Source of the DNA: Ruminococcus flavefaciens
Lineage (GTDB): Bacteria > Bacillota > Clostridia > Oscillospirales > Ruminococcaceae
DNA length: 64,000 bases
Direction of reading: 5' to 3'
Assembly (NCBI RefSeq): GCF_900119075.1
Contig: NZ_FPIP01000012.1
Span: 1 to 64,000, forward strand
Shown: piece by piece, positions 25,668-35,339 of the stretch
Layout of the letters: each line of letters opens with the position of its first letter
How positions within the stretch are numbered: the stretch's first letter is position 1
Translations under genes and position numbers: made by a program
Notes under the pieces: generated by a model
Told to the model about the DNA's origin: nothing
Databases searched by the model: none
What the model saw: the letters and a program-made list of their open reading frames with translations, nothing else

Positions 25668-26156
25668 ATGGTAATATCAAAGGGCTCAGAGCGCGTTTCA
25701 AAAATCGACACTTATCTTAACTGCGCCGAGGTATTCGCCTACAGGAGCACTTGTTTAAAGCGAAAATACGGCGCTGTTATAGTAAAAAACGACGCTGTTA
25801 TAGCCACTGGCTACAATGGCTCGCCGAGAGGTATGGAGAACTGCTGTGATACGGGCGAATGTCCGAGGATACCCCTTGATATGCATCAGGGCGACGGCTA
25901 TGCCATGTGCAAGGCTGTCCATGCAGAGGCAAACGCCCTGCTGAACTGCTCACGTGAGCAGACCGTTGGTGCAGACCTTTACCTTACAGGCGTAAATCCT
26001 GAGGACGGCTCTGTACACAAAGCAAAGCCCTGTCCACTGTGCGCAAGACACATCATACAGGCAGGGATAAGGAACGTTTACCTCAGACAGAGCGGCAAAG
26101 CAGGCGATTATACGGTAATTCCCGCAGCCGAACTGGAATGGTTCAAGACTGAATGA
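25668..26156 (+). CDS. comEB: dCMP deaminase family protein
   Basis: 162 residues. Zinc-binding motifs are HAEANALL and PCPLCARHI, with the proton-shuttling Glu in HAE; GYNGSPRGMENC is the usual substrate-binding loop. Family members deaminate dCMP to dUMP, or act as ComEB-like proteins. It sits between proB and proA, 16 bases after the first and 30 before the second, an arrangement with no obvious metabolic logic. Confidence 0.9.
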   Translation: MVISKGSERVSKIDTYLNCAEVFAYRSTCLKRKYGAVIVKNDAVIATGYNGSPRGMENCCDTGECPRIPLDMHQGDGYAMCKAVHAEANALLNCSREQTVGADLYLTGVNPEDGSVHKAKPCPLCARHIIQAGIRNVYLRQSGKAGDYTVIPAAELEWFKTE

Positions 26157-26186
26157 TACAAAAATCTACATACAAGAGGTGTAAAT

Positions 26187-27434
26187 ATGAGTTATACAGA
26201 GGAACTGGGCAAAAGAGCCAAGGCTGCCGAGGCAGCTGCGGCAAGCGCTTCAACTTCACTTAAAAATAACGCTCTCGCAGCTATATCAAAGGCTCTCCTT
26301 GCAAACAAGGAGCTCATCATAGCCGAGAACGCCAAGGATATCGCCAACGCAAAGGCTAACGGCATGACTGAAGCCAAGCAGGACAGACTCAAGCTTGACG
26401 AAAAGCGTATCGAGGGCATTGCCAAGGGCGTTGACGAGCTTATCGCTCTTGCTGATCCTATCGGCGAGATAATAGGCGGCGGAAACCGTCCCAACGGCTT
26501 GCAGATTATCAAGACAAGAGTACCACTCGGAGTTATAGGTATCATCTTCGAGTCACGCCCAAATGTTACAGTTGACGCAGCTGCTCTCTGCTTAAAGGCA
26601 GGCAATGTGGTCATATTAAAGGGCGGCAAGGAGGCTATAAACTCCAATATCTGCCTCGGAAACATCATGCGCAAGGCTATCGAGGAGGCTGGGCTCCCTG
26701 CTGATATGATACAGGTCATCGAAAAGACAGACCGCGAGACTACCACAGAGCTCATGCGTCTCAACGGCTACGTTGACGTTATTATCCCAAGAGGAAGCGC
26801 TAACCTCATACAGGCTGTAGTCAAGAACGCTACCGTACCTGTTATCGAGACAGGCGCAGGCAACTGTCACGTTTACGTTGACGCCTCCGCAGACCTCGAT
26901 ATGGCTGTGGAGATAACCGACAACGCCAAGACTCAGCGTCCGTCCGTATGCAACGCTATCGAGAGCCTTCTCGTTCACAAGGATATCGCGGACAAGTTCC
27001 TGCCAATGATAGCAGAGCGCTTCAAGAAGCACGATGTGAAGATCTACGGCTGTGACAGAACTATCGCTATCCTCGGCGATTCCGTTGAAAAGGCTACAGA
27101 GACCGAGTACGCTACAGAGTTCAACGATTTCATCATAGCAATAAAGGTCGTTGACGATATCGACGAGGCTATAGCTCATATAAGAAAATACAGCACCCGT
27201 CATTCCGAGTGCATAGTTACAAGCTCACTGGAAAGCGCTCAGAAATTCCAGAAGCAGGTAGACGCTGCGGCAGTTTACGTCAACGCTTCTACACGCTTTA
27301 CCGACGGCGGTGAATTCGGCTTCGGAGCAGAAATAGGCATTTCTACACAGAAGCTCCACGCAAGAGGTCCTATGGGGCTTACAGAACTTACTACAGTAAA
27401 ATATCTGATAAACGGTAACGGTCAGATAAGATAA
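26187..27434 (+). CDS. proA: Gamma-glutamyl phosphate reductase
   Basis: 415 residues with AAGAGGTG upstream. It is an aldehyde-dehydrogenase-fold enzyme: VIFESRPNVTVDAAALCLKAGN, RGSANLIQAV and the catalytic Cys in NAKTQRPSVCNAIE. It reduces gamma-glutamyl phosphate to the semialdehyde that cyclises to the proline precursor. With proB it completes the two committed steps; proC is not in the window. Confidence 0.95.
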   Translation: MSYTEELGKRAKAAEAAAASASTSLKNNALAAISKALLANKELIIAENAKDIANAKANGMTEAKQDRLKLDEKRIEGIAKGVDELIALADPIGEIIGGGNRPNGLQIIKTRVPLGVIGIIFESRPNVTVDAAALCLKAGNVVILKGGKEAINSNICLGNIMRKAIEEAGLPADMIQVIEKTDRETTTELMRLNGYVDVIIPRGSANLIQAVVKNATVPVIETGAGNCHVYVDASADLDMAVEITDNAKTQRPSVCNAIESLLVHKDIADKFLPMIAERFKKHDVKIYGCDRTIAILGDSVEKATETEYATEFNDFIIAIKVVDDIDEAIAHIRKYSTRHSECIVTSSLESAQKFQKQVDAAAVYVNASTRFTDGGEFGFGAEIGISTQKLHARGPMGLTELTTVKYLINGNGQIR

Positions 27435-27467
27435 ATACAGCATTTTATTTGATTTTTGGAGGTCGAA

Positions 27468-29783
27468 ATGGCTATTAGAAAAGATCTTGACGATATGCTC
27501 AACAGCCTTATGGACGGCGGCGGAAGCAGCGGAAGCACTCCTGCAAGAAGCCATAATACTCCGAGAGCTGCAAGAAAAAGCAAATTCGACGATATGTCCG
27601 TCGATGACCTGCTCCACGCTCTCGAGGAGGAAAAGCACCATATAGATGAACAGCCTGTTGTCCACGATGACACGCCCCCTGCTGTATGGGAATTTGCTCC
27701 GCCGTCACAGGATATACCTGTCCCCGAGCCTGTTTCCGAAGCAGAGCCCGAGGAGGTCCCCAACATCATCGACGAGGTGATGCATACCGAGGCTTCTGCC
27801 GAGGTAACAAGGGTGTTCGACACAGTTCCCATGACTGAGGAGCTGCCAAAGCCCGTCAAGAAAAAGAAGATAGTTATAACAGGCGAACTGCCCGACTACG
27901 AAGCGCTCCGCCGCGAGGAACAGGAACGCGAAAGACAGGCAAGGATAGCTGCCGAAAACGCTGCCGAGGAGCAGAGAGCAGCTGAAAGAGCCCGCAGAGC
28001 TGCCGAGGCTGCCGCAGAGAGACAGCGCCTTGCAGAAGAAGCTGAGCAGCGCCGTCTGGCACGCGAGGCTGAAGAAGCCGAGCGCCAGCGCAGACTTGCA
28101 GAGGCTGCCGAGCAGGCACGACTTGAGGAAGAAGCCGAAAGACAGCGCCGTATCGCTCAGATAGAGGCTGAAAAGCAGCGCAAGGCTGAGGAAATGGCAA
28201 GACAGGCTCGTCTCGCTGAGGAAGAAGAGCAGCGCAGACTTGCCGAAGAAGCTGAAAGACAGCGTCAGGCTGAGGAAATGCGCCGCCTTGCAGAAGAAGC
28301 AGAAAAAAGCGCTCCCGTTTCTCTTGCAGAGGAGATAATCGTTAATTCCTCCGCTGCCGAGAATGAAGTGGATTCCGCAATAGAAGCTCTCGGCGAAGCA
28401 GCAGAAGCCCCTGCCGAGCCAGCGGAAGAAACTGCTCCCGAAGCTGAAAAGACCAGCAAGATAGGCGGTTTCTTCAAGAAGCTCAAAAGCAAGGGCAAGG
28501 ACGAGGAAAAGCCCGAGACCGCAGCTGAAACAGCTCCCGAGGAGGGACTCTTTGAGGACAATGACAGCGAAGTTTCCGCTACAGACCTCATTGACGCCGC
28601 TATCGCCGCTATAAATCATCCCGAGGACGCTGCTCCCGATAATTACAGCGATCCCGTAGGCAGTATGCTGGACAATATCCGCGAGGACGCTGCCGAAGCT
28701 ATTGCCGATATAAATACTCAAAGGTCCGCTGAGCCACTGGTTCTCACAGACGAGGACATCATCAACGGTCTTACGCCCGACCTCAAGGAGCGCTTTGACG
28801 CTCTTTCTCCAGACAAGCAGAGACAGGTCATTGATATGAGACGCTCTCAGATGGGCGCTGTAGCTCCCGAAGCCGCAGAAGAAGCTGCTCCCGAGGAATC
28901 GGCTCCTGCTGTTGACGAATACGAGGAGGCTATCAACGAAGCTACCAGCACCGATGGCTTGTTCGAGATAGAGGAGACTGCCGAGGAAACAGCCGCAGAA
29001 CCCGAAAAGGCTGAAGCTCCTGCTGAAAAGGCAAAAAAAGAACCCTCCACATTCAAGAAGATACTTGACGAGGATCCTGCCGAGCTCATCGCTCAGAGAA
29101 GCGAGCACGTTGAGCGCTCCGAAGCAGAGACATTCGCAGACACTCCCAAGAAAAAGCGCCTGTATACCGTACTTGGCGTGGTACTCACAGCCTTTGCAAT
29201 AATCGGTATCATAGCTACTATCGCAAAGGGTATCGGCTTCGCAAAAAGCTTCACATCAGGCGAGGTAAAGAAGGACAGCTTCACACAGATGATATACCCT
29301 GCCGCTATCATGGATATAGAGCCATTCAGCGATCCGTCACAGCTCACCTCCGAGCAGGTCATAACCGCTACAATATGGTCTATAATCATGGACGACAGCA
29401 AGGTCTCAAAGTACGACCTCACCCTTGATACCGTAAGTATCCCCGATGTTGACGTTGAAAAGTACGCAGTAGAGCTCTTCGGCGAGAATCTTCCCGCATT
29501 TGAGCACGCTACCGTTGGTCCTGTGGAGTCCAGATTCTACTACTCCGACGGCGCATACAACGTTAAGGTCAAGACTATCACACATACCTACGCTCCCGAG
29601 ATAAAGTCCATAACCAAGAACGGAAACGAGTATACTCTCAATGTTGACTATATCGCAGAGCTCCCGCAGTGGATGGAAAAGACCGTTGCAAAGCAGGCTG
29701 AGTACAAGCTTATCGAAAAAGAGGACGGTACGTTCCAGTACAGCTCAATGAAGATACTCTCAGTAAACAGCGGTAATCTGTAA
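27468..29783 (+). CDS. Long Glu/Ala/Arg coiled-coil protein with one membrane helix
   Basis: 771 residues from the ATG at 27468 (MAIRKDLDDML) with GGAGG 8 bases upstream. Residues about 143-285 are a continuous charged helix of repeats such as EEAERQRRLAEAAEQARL. A low-complexity Ala/Pro/Glu region follows, with a basic patch GGFFKKLKSKGK. One membrane helix near 565-590 (VLGVVLTAFAIIGIIATIA) leaves an extracytoplasmic domain of about 180 residues. The layout suggests a scaffold linking cytoplasm and envelope. No family is recognised. The composition makes the antisense frame open for 467 codons. Confidence 0.65.
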   Translation: MAIRKDLDDMLNSLMDGGGSSGSTPARSHNTPRAARKSKFDDMSVDDLLHALEEEKHHIDEQPVVHDDTPPAVWEFAPPSQDIPVPEPVSEAEPEEVPNIIDEVMHTEASAEVTRVFDTVPMTEELPKPVKKKKIVITGELPDYEALRREEQERERQARIAAENAAEEQRAAERARRAAEAAAERQRLAEEAEQRRLAREAEEAERQRRLAEAAEQARLEEEAERQRRIAQIEAEKQRKAEEMARQARLAEEEEQRRLAEEAERQRQAEEMRRLAEEAEKSAPVSLAEEIIVNSSAAENEVDSAIEALGEAAEAPAEPAEETAPEAEKTSKIGGFFKKLKSKGKDEEKPETAAETAPEEGLFEDNDSEVSATDLIDAAIAAINHPEDAAPDNYSDPVGSMLDNIREDAAEAIADINTQRSAEPLVLTDEDIINGLTPDLKERFDALSPDKQRQVIDMRRSQMGAVAPEAAEEAAPEESAPAVDEYEEAINEATSTDGLFEIEETAEETAAEPEKAEAPAEKAKKEPSTFKKILDEDPAELIAQRSEHVERSEAETFADTPKKKRLYTVLGVVLTAFAIIGIIATIAKGIGFAKSFTSGEVKKDSFTQMIYPAAIMDIEPFSDPSQLTSEQVITATIWSIIMDDSKVSKYDLTLDTVSIPDVDVEKYAVELFGENLPAFEHATVGPVESRFYYSDGAYNVKVKTITHTYAPEIKSITKNGNEYTLNVDYIAELPQWMEKTVAKQAEYKLIEKEDGTFQYSSMKILSVNSGNL

Positions 29784-29784
29784 G

Positions 29785-29827
29785 AAAAAGAGTCATAAAG
29801 AAGTAAATCTTCTTTATGACTCTTTTT
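29785..29827 (+). terminator. Strong terminator of the coiled-coil gene
   Basis: Perfect 19-bp arms (29785-29803 and 29809-29827, arm AAAAAGAGTCATAAAGAAG) around the loop TAAAT end in TTTTT. It starts directly after the stop. Confidence 0.85.
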
Positions 29828-29990
29828 AATAAGTAGTAATTAGAAATCAGAGAGTAGTAGTCGCTTCCTTGCTGCTCACTAATCACTAATCACTAATCAC
29901 TAAATTATTACAAATGAGAAAAATCTCCCGTGAAATTATTACAAAAAAAATACAAATTCACAGTATCGCGAATTATTCGCCTCCAAACAG

Positions 29991-30019
29991 TTGACAATTT
30001 CCGTTTTTCTTGCTAAAAT
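29991..30019 (+). promoter_or_regulatory. Promoter of the pseudokinase gene
   Basis: Consensus TTGACA (29991-29996), a 17-base spacer, TAAAAT (30014-30019), about 50 bases before the TTG start. The rest of the spacer holds AT-rich repeats of the CACTAAT type at 29876-29904. Confidence 0.75.
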
Positions 30020-30070
30020 AGATATGATGCCTATTTTGTGCATTGACTACTTTTAGGAGGAGGAACTGCT

Positions 30071-32068
30071 TTGGGAGATAGTAAATTTTGCAACAGATGC
30101 ATGGAAAAGTATGACGAGTCTATGCACGTTTGTCCGTCCTGCGGATACGTGGAAACAGATGAACATAACCCCATGTATGTCCCACCAGGTACGATACTCC
30201 ATAGCAAATACCTCTGCGGTGTTCTTCTGGAATACAACGGCGAGGGTGCGACCTATATCGGCGCTGATACAACAACAGGCAAAAAGGTGCTCATAAGAGA
30301 GTATATGCCTATTAACCTCTGCACCCGTGTCAAGAATAAGGCGATAATCAGCGTTAATTACAATAACCTTGCCAAGTACAAGGCTTTCATGGCTGAGTAT
30401 ACCGAGCTCAACAAGTCTCTTGCGAGACTCCGCAACAACTCGAATATTCCGCCTGTGCTGGATATGTTCGCCGAGAACAACACCACATATACCATTTTTG
30501 AATACATCGAGGGCGTTAAGATACTGGACTACCTCAAGGAAAATGCAGGCGAGCTCAGCTGGGAGCAGGTCTCCAAGATATTCCCTCCCCTGTTCACCAC
30601 CATCGGCATTCTCCATAACGCAGGCATAATCCACCGCGCTATCAGCCCCGATACAGTCTACATCACCGATAAGGGCGAGCTCAAGCTCTTCGGCTTCTGC
30701 GTTTCTGCTGTCAGAACTGCAAATGCAGGTCTTGAATATGAGCTCTTCAAGGGCTATGCTGCTCCCGAACAGTATTCCGCAAGCAGCAGCAGCCGTCAGG
30801 GTTCATGGACTGACGTTTACGGAGTCTGCGCACTCCTCTACAGAGCTCTCACAGGCTGTATGCCTGTTGACTCTATGAGCCGTCAGAACCACGACGACCT
30901 CCACGAGCCTCATATGCTGGATTCACGCATTCCGCGCCATGTGTCAAGAGTTATCATGGAGGGCATGAATCTCAACGGCAGAGACCGTATACAGACTATC
31001 ACCGAGCTGGTAACAAAGCTCTTTGAGCAGCCTGCCGAGGACGATGAGGAGTTTCTCGACAATACAAGTACTGTTCTTCTGGGCAGCGGTATAGGCAATA
31101 CAGCCGCTTCCGCACTGCACGAAGCTCCCCAGCAGCCTGTATATCAGCACGAAAATCCCCAGAACGTCATTCACGAGCGCAGCGCTCCCGTATACAAGAA
31201 GCCACGCCGCGATGACAGCTACAGCTACGAAAAGATAAATACCGTGGACAGGATAAAGGTACCGATAATCGTTGCTCTCCTGTTCCTCGCCATTATGATG
31301 ATACTGGGCGTTATCTTCTATAAGCTCATTGTTCCGCCCGAGCAGGAATCCACCATGTCCAGCAGCAGACGTTCATCGTCAGTTTCGGATAAGGTCGTGG
31401 ACGACAACAAGGAGTCCACAAAGGAAAAGAACATCGTAATGCCGAATCTGATCAAGCAGTTCTATTCGCTTACCAAGGACAAATACAAGGAAGACTTCGT
31501 TCTCGACGCTGATTATGAGTATAACAACGATTACGACAACGATGTTATCTTCGAGCAGAGCGTTGAAGCCGGCGAAAAGATAGCACAGGGCGACGTTATC
31601 AAGATAAAGGTCAGCAAGGGCAAGGAAACCGCTACTATCCCCGATTATCAGGGACTTACCATGGAGCAGTACAAGAACGCTCTTGACAAGGCAGGTATCC
31701 ATGACCATAACTATCAGTTCGTAGAGTCAAAGGACTCCTACGGCAAGGCAAATTCCATCGTCGGCTTACAGGTTGACGGCAAGACCGTTACACCTAACTC
31801 GACTTTCAACAACAAGAGCGGCAAGAAGCTCACAGTCTACTACGTTTCTGCAAATACAGTCACTGCTGCACCGACAACAGCTGCACCTGCTACTACAGAA
31901 GCACTTACAACGACTGTAGCAGTAACAACTCAGGCGTCTCAGCCTACAACACAGGCACCTACAGCACCGCCTGAGCCAGTAACAAATCCGCCCGAACCCG
32001 TAACTAACCCGCCCGAGCCGCCTGTTGAGCAGCCTGCTGAACAGCCAGCCGAAGGCAACGGTGAATAA
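30071..32068 (+). CDS. Membrane pseudokinase with N-terminal zinc ribbon and PASTA-like domains
   Basis: 665 residues starting with TTG, after AGGAGGAGG. Residues 7-24 are a zinc ribbon (C7, C10, C21, C24). Residues about 42-300 have a Ser/Thr kinase fold, but the catalytic Lys is Arg (LIREYMP, R76), HRD is HRA (A190), the following Asn is Thr (T195) and the DFG Asp is Gly (LFGFC, G208); GYAAPEQY is kept. One membrane helix (about 398-418) leads to two PASTA-like repeats (about 455-600) and a Thr/Pro tail. A scaffold or allosteric role at the wall is likelier than catalysis. Confidence 0.8.
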   Translation: MGDSKFCNRCMEKYDESMHVCPSCGYVETDEHNPMYVPPGTILHSKYLCGVLLEYNGEGATYIGADTTTGKKVLIREYMPINLCTRVKNKAIISVNYNNLAKYKAFMAEYTELNKSLARLRNNSNIPPVLDMFAENNTTYTIFEYIEGVKILDYLKENAGELSWEQVSKIFPPLFTTIGILHNAGIIHRAISPDTVYITDKGELKLFGFCVSAVRTANAGLEYELFKGYAAPEQYSASSSSRQGSWTDVYGVCALLYRALTGCMPVDSMSRQNHDDLHEPHMLDSRIPRHVSRVIMEGMNLNGRDRIQTITELVTKLFEQPAEDDEEFLDNTSTVLLGSGIGNTAASALHEAPQQPVYQHENPQNVIHERSAPVYKKPRRDDSYSYEKINTVDRIKVPIIVALLFLAIMMILGVIFYKLIVPPEQESTMSSSRRSSSVSDKVVDDNKESTKEKNIVMPNLIKQFYSLTKDKYKEDFVLDADYEYNNDYDNDVIFEQSVEAGEKIAQGDVIKIKVSKGKETATIPDYQGLTMEQYKNALDKAGIHDHNYQFVESKDSYGKANSIVGLQVDGKTVTPNSTFNNKSGKKLTVYYVSANTVTAAPTTAAPATTEALTTTVAVTTQASQPTTQAPTAPPEPVTNPPEPVTNPPEPPVEQPAEQPAEGNGE

Positions 32069-32077
32069 TAACGAAAC

Positions 32078-32109
32078 AAAGCCCGAAAGCATATGCTTTC
32101 GGGCTTTTT
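32078..32109 (+). terminator. Terminator of the pseudokinase gene
   Basis: AAAGCCCGAAAGCAT and ATGCTTTCGGGCTTT are perfect arms followed by further T residues. It begins 10 bases after the stop. Confidence 0.85.
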
Positions 32110-32111
32110 AA

Positions 32112-32174
32112 TGTAGGGGACGCCGCCCTCGGCGTCCCGCGCCTTCGGGGCGATGTAGGCATCGCCCCCTACAC
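32112..32174. repeat. Pair of REP-like palindromes
   Basis: GGGACGCCGCCCTCGGCGTCCC followed by GGGGCGATGTAGGCATCGCCCC, between convergent transcripts. The two carry different palindromic cores within the same GTAGGGG...CCCCTAC frame. Confidence 0.7.
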
Positions 32175-32236
32175 ATCGGCTATTATAATATCATCTAAAT
32201 CCACTGACGGCCAATGGTCGTCCCTACAAATCATAC

Positions 32237-32971
32237 TTATTTAAGGTCAGACTTATTGAAGAGAAGGATTCCGCCAATAGTCGTAACGACGATAATCAAT
32301 GCGTCTGCAATGAGTATCACAGGAAGTCCATCAGGGAACTTCATATAATTGTATTCAACAAGGCTTACCTGGAAGCTTGGGAGACAGTTGCCGATAAAGT
32401 CCTGCACCTTTTCACTCCTGATAAGGAGCATTATCGGCGACATCATCAGTACGACCTCGTGCATGATGAGCGAGATAACAAATCCGCCAACATTTTTCAT
32501 GGTATTGCAGAAGAATACGATGATGGAAGTGAATGTGAGCTGTATCAGGATAGCTATGCCCATATTTGCGAATACTTCCGCGCAGGGGAAGAACTCGAAC
32601 TGAAGCAGGATATAGCCCAGTGCAAGTACTGTGAGCCAGAATGCAAGCTGGTAGATAACTGCCACTGTGACGGAAACGATGAGGTTTGCAAGATAGATAT
32701 TTGTTCTTGAATGACCGATGATTATCTTGTTTCTCACGGTGTTATTGCGGTAATCCTGCACGATGAGCAGACCTGCGGCGATACTGATGAGGAGTGGGAG
32801 TGTACCCGTCATCATAAACAGCATACCGTCAGCACGGGCTGTATGGTCGGAATCGAACACTTTCACGAAGGAAAGTACCAGTACTGCAAATCCCACGATA
32901 ACCGAAAGGACAATGTAGAAACGCTTGCCCTTGAAAAGCCTTCTGTAGCCTTCTGCCAGTAACTCACGCAT
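32237..32971 (-). CDS. ABC transporter permease (ABC-2 type)
   Basis: 244 residues from the ATG at 32971 (MRELLAEGYRRLF), chosen for AGGAGGTG upstream. Six hydrophobic segments follow. After the first extracytoplasmic region comes DYRNNTVRNKIIIGHSRTNIYLANL, the cytoplasmic loop usual in ABC-2 permeases. It overlaps the ATPase gene by 8 bases and forms an exporter with it. Substrate unknown; such pairs often give antimicrobial peptide resistance. Confidence 0.8.
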   Translation of the reverse strand: MRELLAEGYRRLFKGKRFYIVLSVIVGFAVLVLSFVKVFDSDHTARADGMLFMMTGTLPLLISIAAGLLIVQDYRNNTVRNKIIIGHSRTNIYLANLIVSVTVAVIYQLAFWLTVLALGYILLQFEFFPCAEVFANMGIAILIQLTFTSIIVFFCNTMKNVGGFVISLIMHEVVLMMSPIMLLIRSEKVQDFIGNCLPSFQVSLVEYNYMKFPDGLPVILIADALIIVVTTIGGILLFNKSDLK

Positions 32972-33875
32972 TGCGAACACCTCCTACAAGTCCCATGAAG
33001 TAATTTTCGAGGCTCTCGTGGCTCTCGGTCATGGAGTTAACAAAGCAATTCTTCTCATTCAGCGCAAGAACGAGAGGAGTTACCTGCATAGGAGTGAAAA
33101 TATCAGCCTCATTGGGTGAATATATCCTGTATTCAGCCTTCATGCCGTCAAGAACCTCTGCCAGAAGCTTAGTATCGTTGACGTTGAGGTGGATAGAGCG
33201 GCGGCTGACGTGTTCAAGCTCCTCGGCGCTCATTTCCTTGATGACGTGACCTCTTTCGATGAATCCGTAGTGAGTGGCAAGACGTGAGAGCTCGTCAAGG
33301 ATATGGCTGGAGATAAGTATGGTGATACCCTTTTCGCGGTTGAGCTTCAGTATCATCTCGCGGACCTCCATGATACCCTGTGGGTCAAGACCGTTGATAG
33401 GCTCGTCAAGAACGAGAAACTCGGGGTCACCCACCAGAGAAAAGGCGATTCCAAGCCTCTGACGCATACCGAGGGAGAAGTTCTTGGCCTTTTTGTTACC
33501 GGTATTTCCAAGTCCCACAAGCTTTAGTATCTCGTCCAGCTTTTCATCTGAGATACCAAGTGCCTTGGTCTGCTGTATAAGGTTGTCCTTTGCGGACATT
33601 TCGGGGTGAAGTGACGGAGTTTCAACAACAGCGCCTATTTTTCGGCGCTTTGCAAGTATATCAGCGTCGGTATTCTTTGTCCCGAAGAGAGTGAACTCTC
33701 CCGAGGACGGGTTATTCAGCCCCGTAACTATACGGATAAGGGTAGTTTTGCCTGCGCCGTTTCTTCCGACCATACCGTAGATAGAGCCCTTGGGAACATT
33801 TATGGTAAAATCGGTGAGAGCGTTGAATTTTCCGTATTTCTTACAAAGCTGCTGAGTCTGAAGAACATATTCCAT
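32964..33875 (-). CDS. ABC transporter ATP-binding protein
   Basis: 303 residues. Walker A GRNGAGKTT, Q-loop region VVETPSLHPEM, signature LSLGMRQRLG written here as FSLGMRQRLGIA, Walker B FLVLDEPINGLDP and H-loop SSHILDEL are all present. The C-terminal 90 residues are the extra domain seen in BcrA/EcsA-like exporters. It is paired with the permease at 32237-32971. Confidence 0.9.
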   Translation of the reverse strand: MEYVLQTQQLCKKYGKFNALTDFTINVPKGSIYGMVGRNGAGKTTLIRIVTGLNNPSSGEFTLFGTKNTDADILAKRRKIGAVVETPSLHPEMSAKDNLIQQTKALGISDEKLDEILKLVGLGNTGNKKAKNFSLGMRQRLGIAFSLVGDPEFLVLDEPINGLDPQGIMEVREMILKLNREKGITILISSHILDELSRLATHYGFIERGHVIKEMSAEELEHVSRRSIHLNVNDTKLLAEVLDGMKAEYRIYSPNEADIFTPMQVTPLVLALNEKNCFVNSMTESHESLENYFMGLVGGVRNA

Positions 33876-33908
33876 GTTTGTACCCTGCCTTTTGTATTGA
33901 TATTATGT

Positions 33909-33942
33909 AAAAAGGCGGTCATGCCACTTGGCACGACCGCCT
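33909..33942 (-). terminator. Terminator of tuf
   Basis: AGGCGGTC(G/A)TGCCA paired with TGGCA(T/C)GACCGCCT around a short loop, followed on the minus strand by TTTTT. It lies 30 bases past the tuf stop. Confidence 0.85.
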
Positions 33943-33971
33943 AAAGTCGTTGATAATTAAAGTATCAAAGA

Positions 33972-35171
33972 TTATTCGTTGATCTTTGTAACAACGCCTG
34001 AACCAACTGTTCTACCACCCTCACGGATAGCGAAACGGAGTCCCTCTTCGATAGCGATAGGAGTGATGAGCTCAACGTCCATAGCAACGTTATCGCCAGG
34101 CATACACATTTCCTTGTCAGCAGGGAGAGATACAACACCAGTAACGTCAGTTGTTCTGAAGTAGAACTGAGGTCTGTAGTTGTTGAAGAAAGGAGTATGA
34201 CGGCCGCCCTCTTCCTTCTTCAGTACGTAAACCTGACCGCTGAACTTTGTGTGTGGGTGAATTGAGCCTGGCTTACAAAGAACCTGTCCACGCTCAACCT
34301 GATCTCTTGTGATACCACGGAGAAGAGCACCAACGTTATCACCAGCCTCACAGAAGTCAAGAGTCTTTCTGAACATTTCAAGACCTGTAACAACTGTGTT
34401 GAGCTTCTCGTCAGAAAGACCAACGATCTCAACAGGCTCGTTTACGTTGAGCTTTCCACGCTCTACTCTACCTGTAACAACAGTACCACGACCGGAAATT
34501 GTCATAGTATCCTCGATAGGCATAAGGAATGGCTTAGCATCGTCTCTCTCAGGGCTTGGGATGAACTCATCAACAGCGTCCATGAGGTCGAGGATTGGCT
34601 TGTAAGCAGGATCGCTAAGATCATCTGGAGCTTCGAGAGCCTTAAGAGCAGAACCCTTGATGATAGGAGTATCATCGCCAGGGAAGTCATAGCTTGAGAG
34701 AAGGTCACGGATGTCCATCTCAACGAGCTCGAGGAGCTCTTCGTCGTCAACCTGATCAGCCTTGTTCATGAATACAACGATTGCAGGAACGCCAACCTGA
34801 CGAGCGAGAAGGATGTGCTCTCTTGTCTGAGCCATAGGGCCATCAGAAGCAGCAACAACGAGGATAGCGCCGTCCATCTGAGCAGCACCAGTGATCATGT
34901 TCTTAACGTAGTCAGCGTGACCAGGGCAGTCAACGTGAGCATAGTGACGCTTGTCTGTCTCGTACTCAACGTGAGCTGTATTGATTGTGATACCACGCTC
35001 TCTCTCTTCTGGAGCCTTATCGATCATATCGTAAGCCTCATACTGAGCCTGACCCTTCAGAGCGAGAGTCTTTGTGATAGCAGCAGTAAGAGTAGTCTTA
35101 CCGTGGTCAACGTGTCCGATTGTACCAATGTTTACATGGGGTTTGGTTCTTTCAAATTTAGCCTTAGCCAT
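33972..35171 (-). CDS. tuf: Elongation factor Tu
   Basis: 399 residues. The GTPase motifs [18 protein letters not shown] and NKADQVDD are intact, followed by the two beta-barrel domains. It brings aminoacyl-tRNA to the ribosome. It is the last gene of the str cluster and has its own promoter in the 168-base gap after fusA, with AAGGAGG before the ATG. Confidence 0.98.
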   Translation of the reverse strand: MAKAKFERTKPHVNIGTIGHVDHGKTTLTAAITKTLALKGQAQYEAYDMIDKAPEERERGITINTAHVEYETDKRHYAHVDCPGHADYVKNMITGAAQMDGAILVVAASDGPMAQTREHILLARQVGVPAIVVFMNKADQVDDEELLELVEMDIRDLLSSYDFPGDDTPIIKGSALKALEAPDDLSDPAYKPILDLMDAVDEFIPSPERDDAKPFLMPIEDTMTISGRGTVVTGRVERGKLNVNEPVEIVGLSDEKLNTVVTGLEMFRKTLDFCEAGDNVGALLRGITRDQVERGQVLCKPGSIHPHTKFSGQVYVLKKEEGGRHTPFFNNYRPQFYFRTTDVTGVVSLPADKEMCMPGDNVAMDVELITPIAIEEGLRFAIREGGRTVGSGVVTKINE

Positions 35172-35216
35172 TGGAAAATTCCTCCTTAGAATAGATTTCA
35201 GAAATCTGTATATATT

Positions 35217-35245
35217 ATTATACCAGATTATTTTGGTAAATTCAA
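35217..35245 (-). promoter_or_regulatory. Promoter of tuf
   Basis: On the minus strand TTGAAT (35240-35245), a 17-base spacer and TATAAT (35217-35222), about 45 bases before tuf. A hairpin GCCCGTTTTA/TAAAACGGGC (35294-35328) lies between fusA and this promoter and lacks a T run. Confidence 0.7.
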
Positions 35246-35339
35246 GTGTTTCAGTAAAAAAATATTAGCTGAACCACATGATTTTGTAAATTTTGCCCGT
35301 TTTACACAAGTTTCCGCATAAAACGGGCGGAATATTCAA

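Noticed and set aside
27705-29108. A 467-codon open frame on the minus strand
   Set aside because: It is antisense to the coiled-coil gene; the Glu/Ala/Arg codon bias leaves the opposite strand open and gives an implausible Leu/Cys/Phe/Ser-rich product without a ribosome-binding site.
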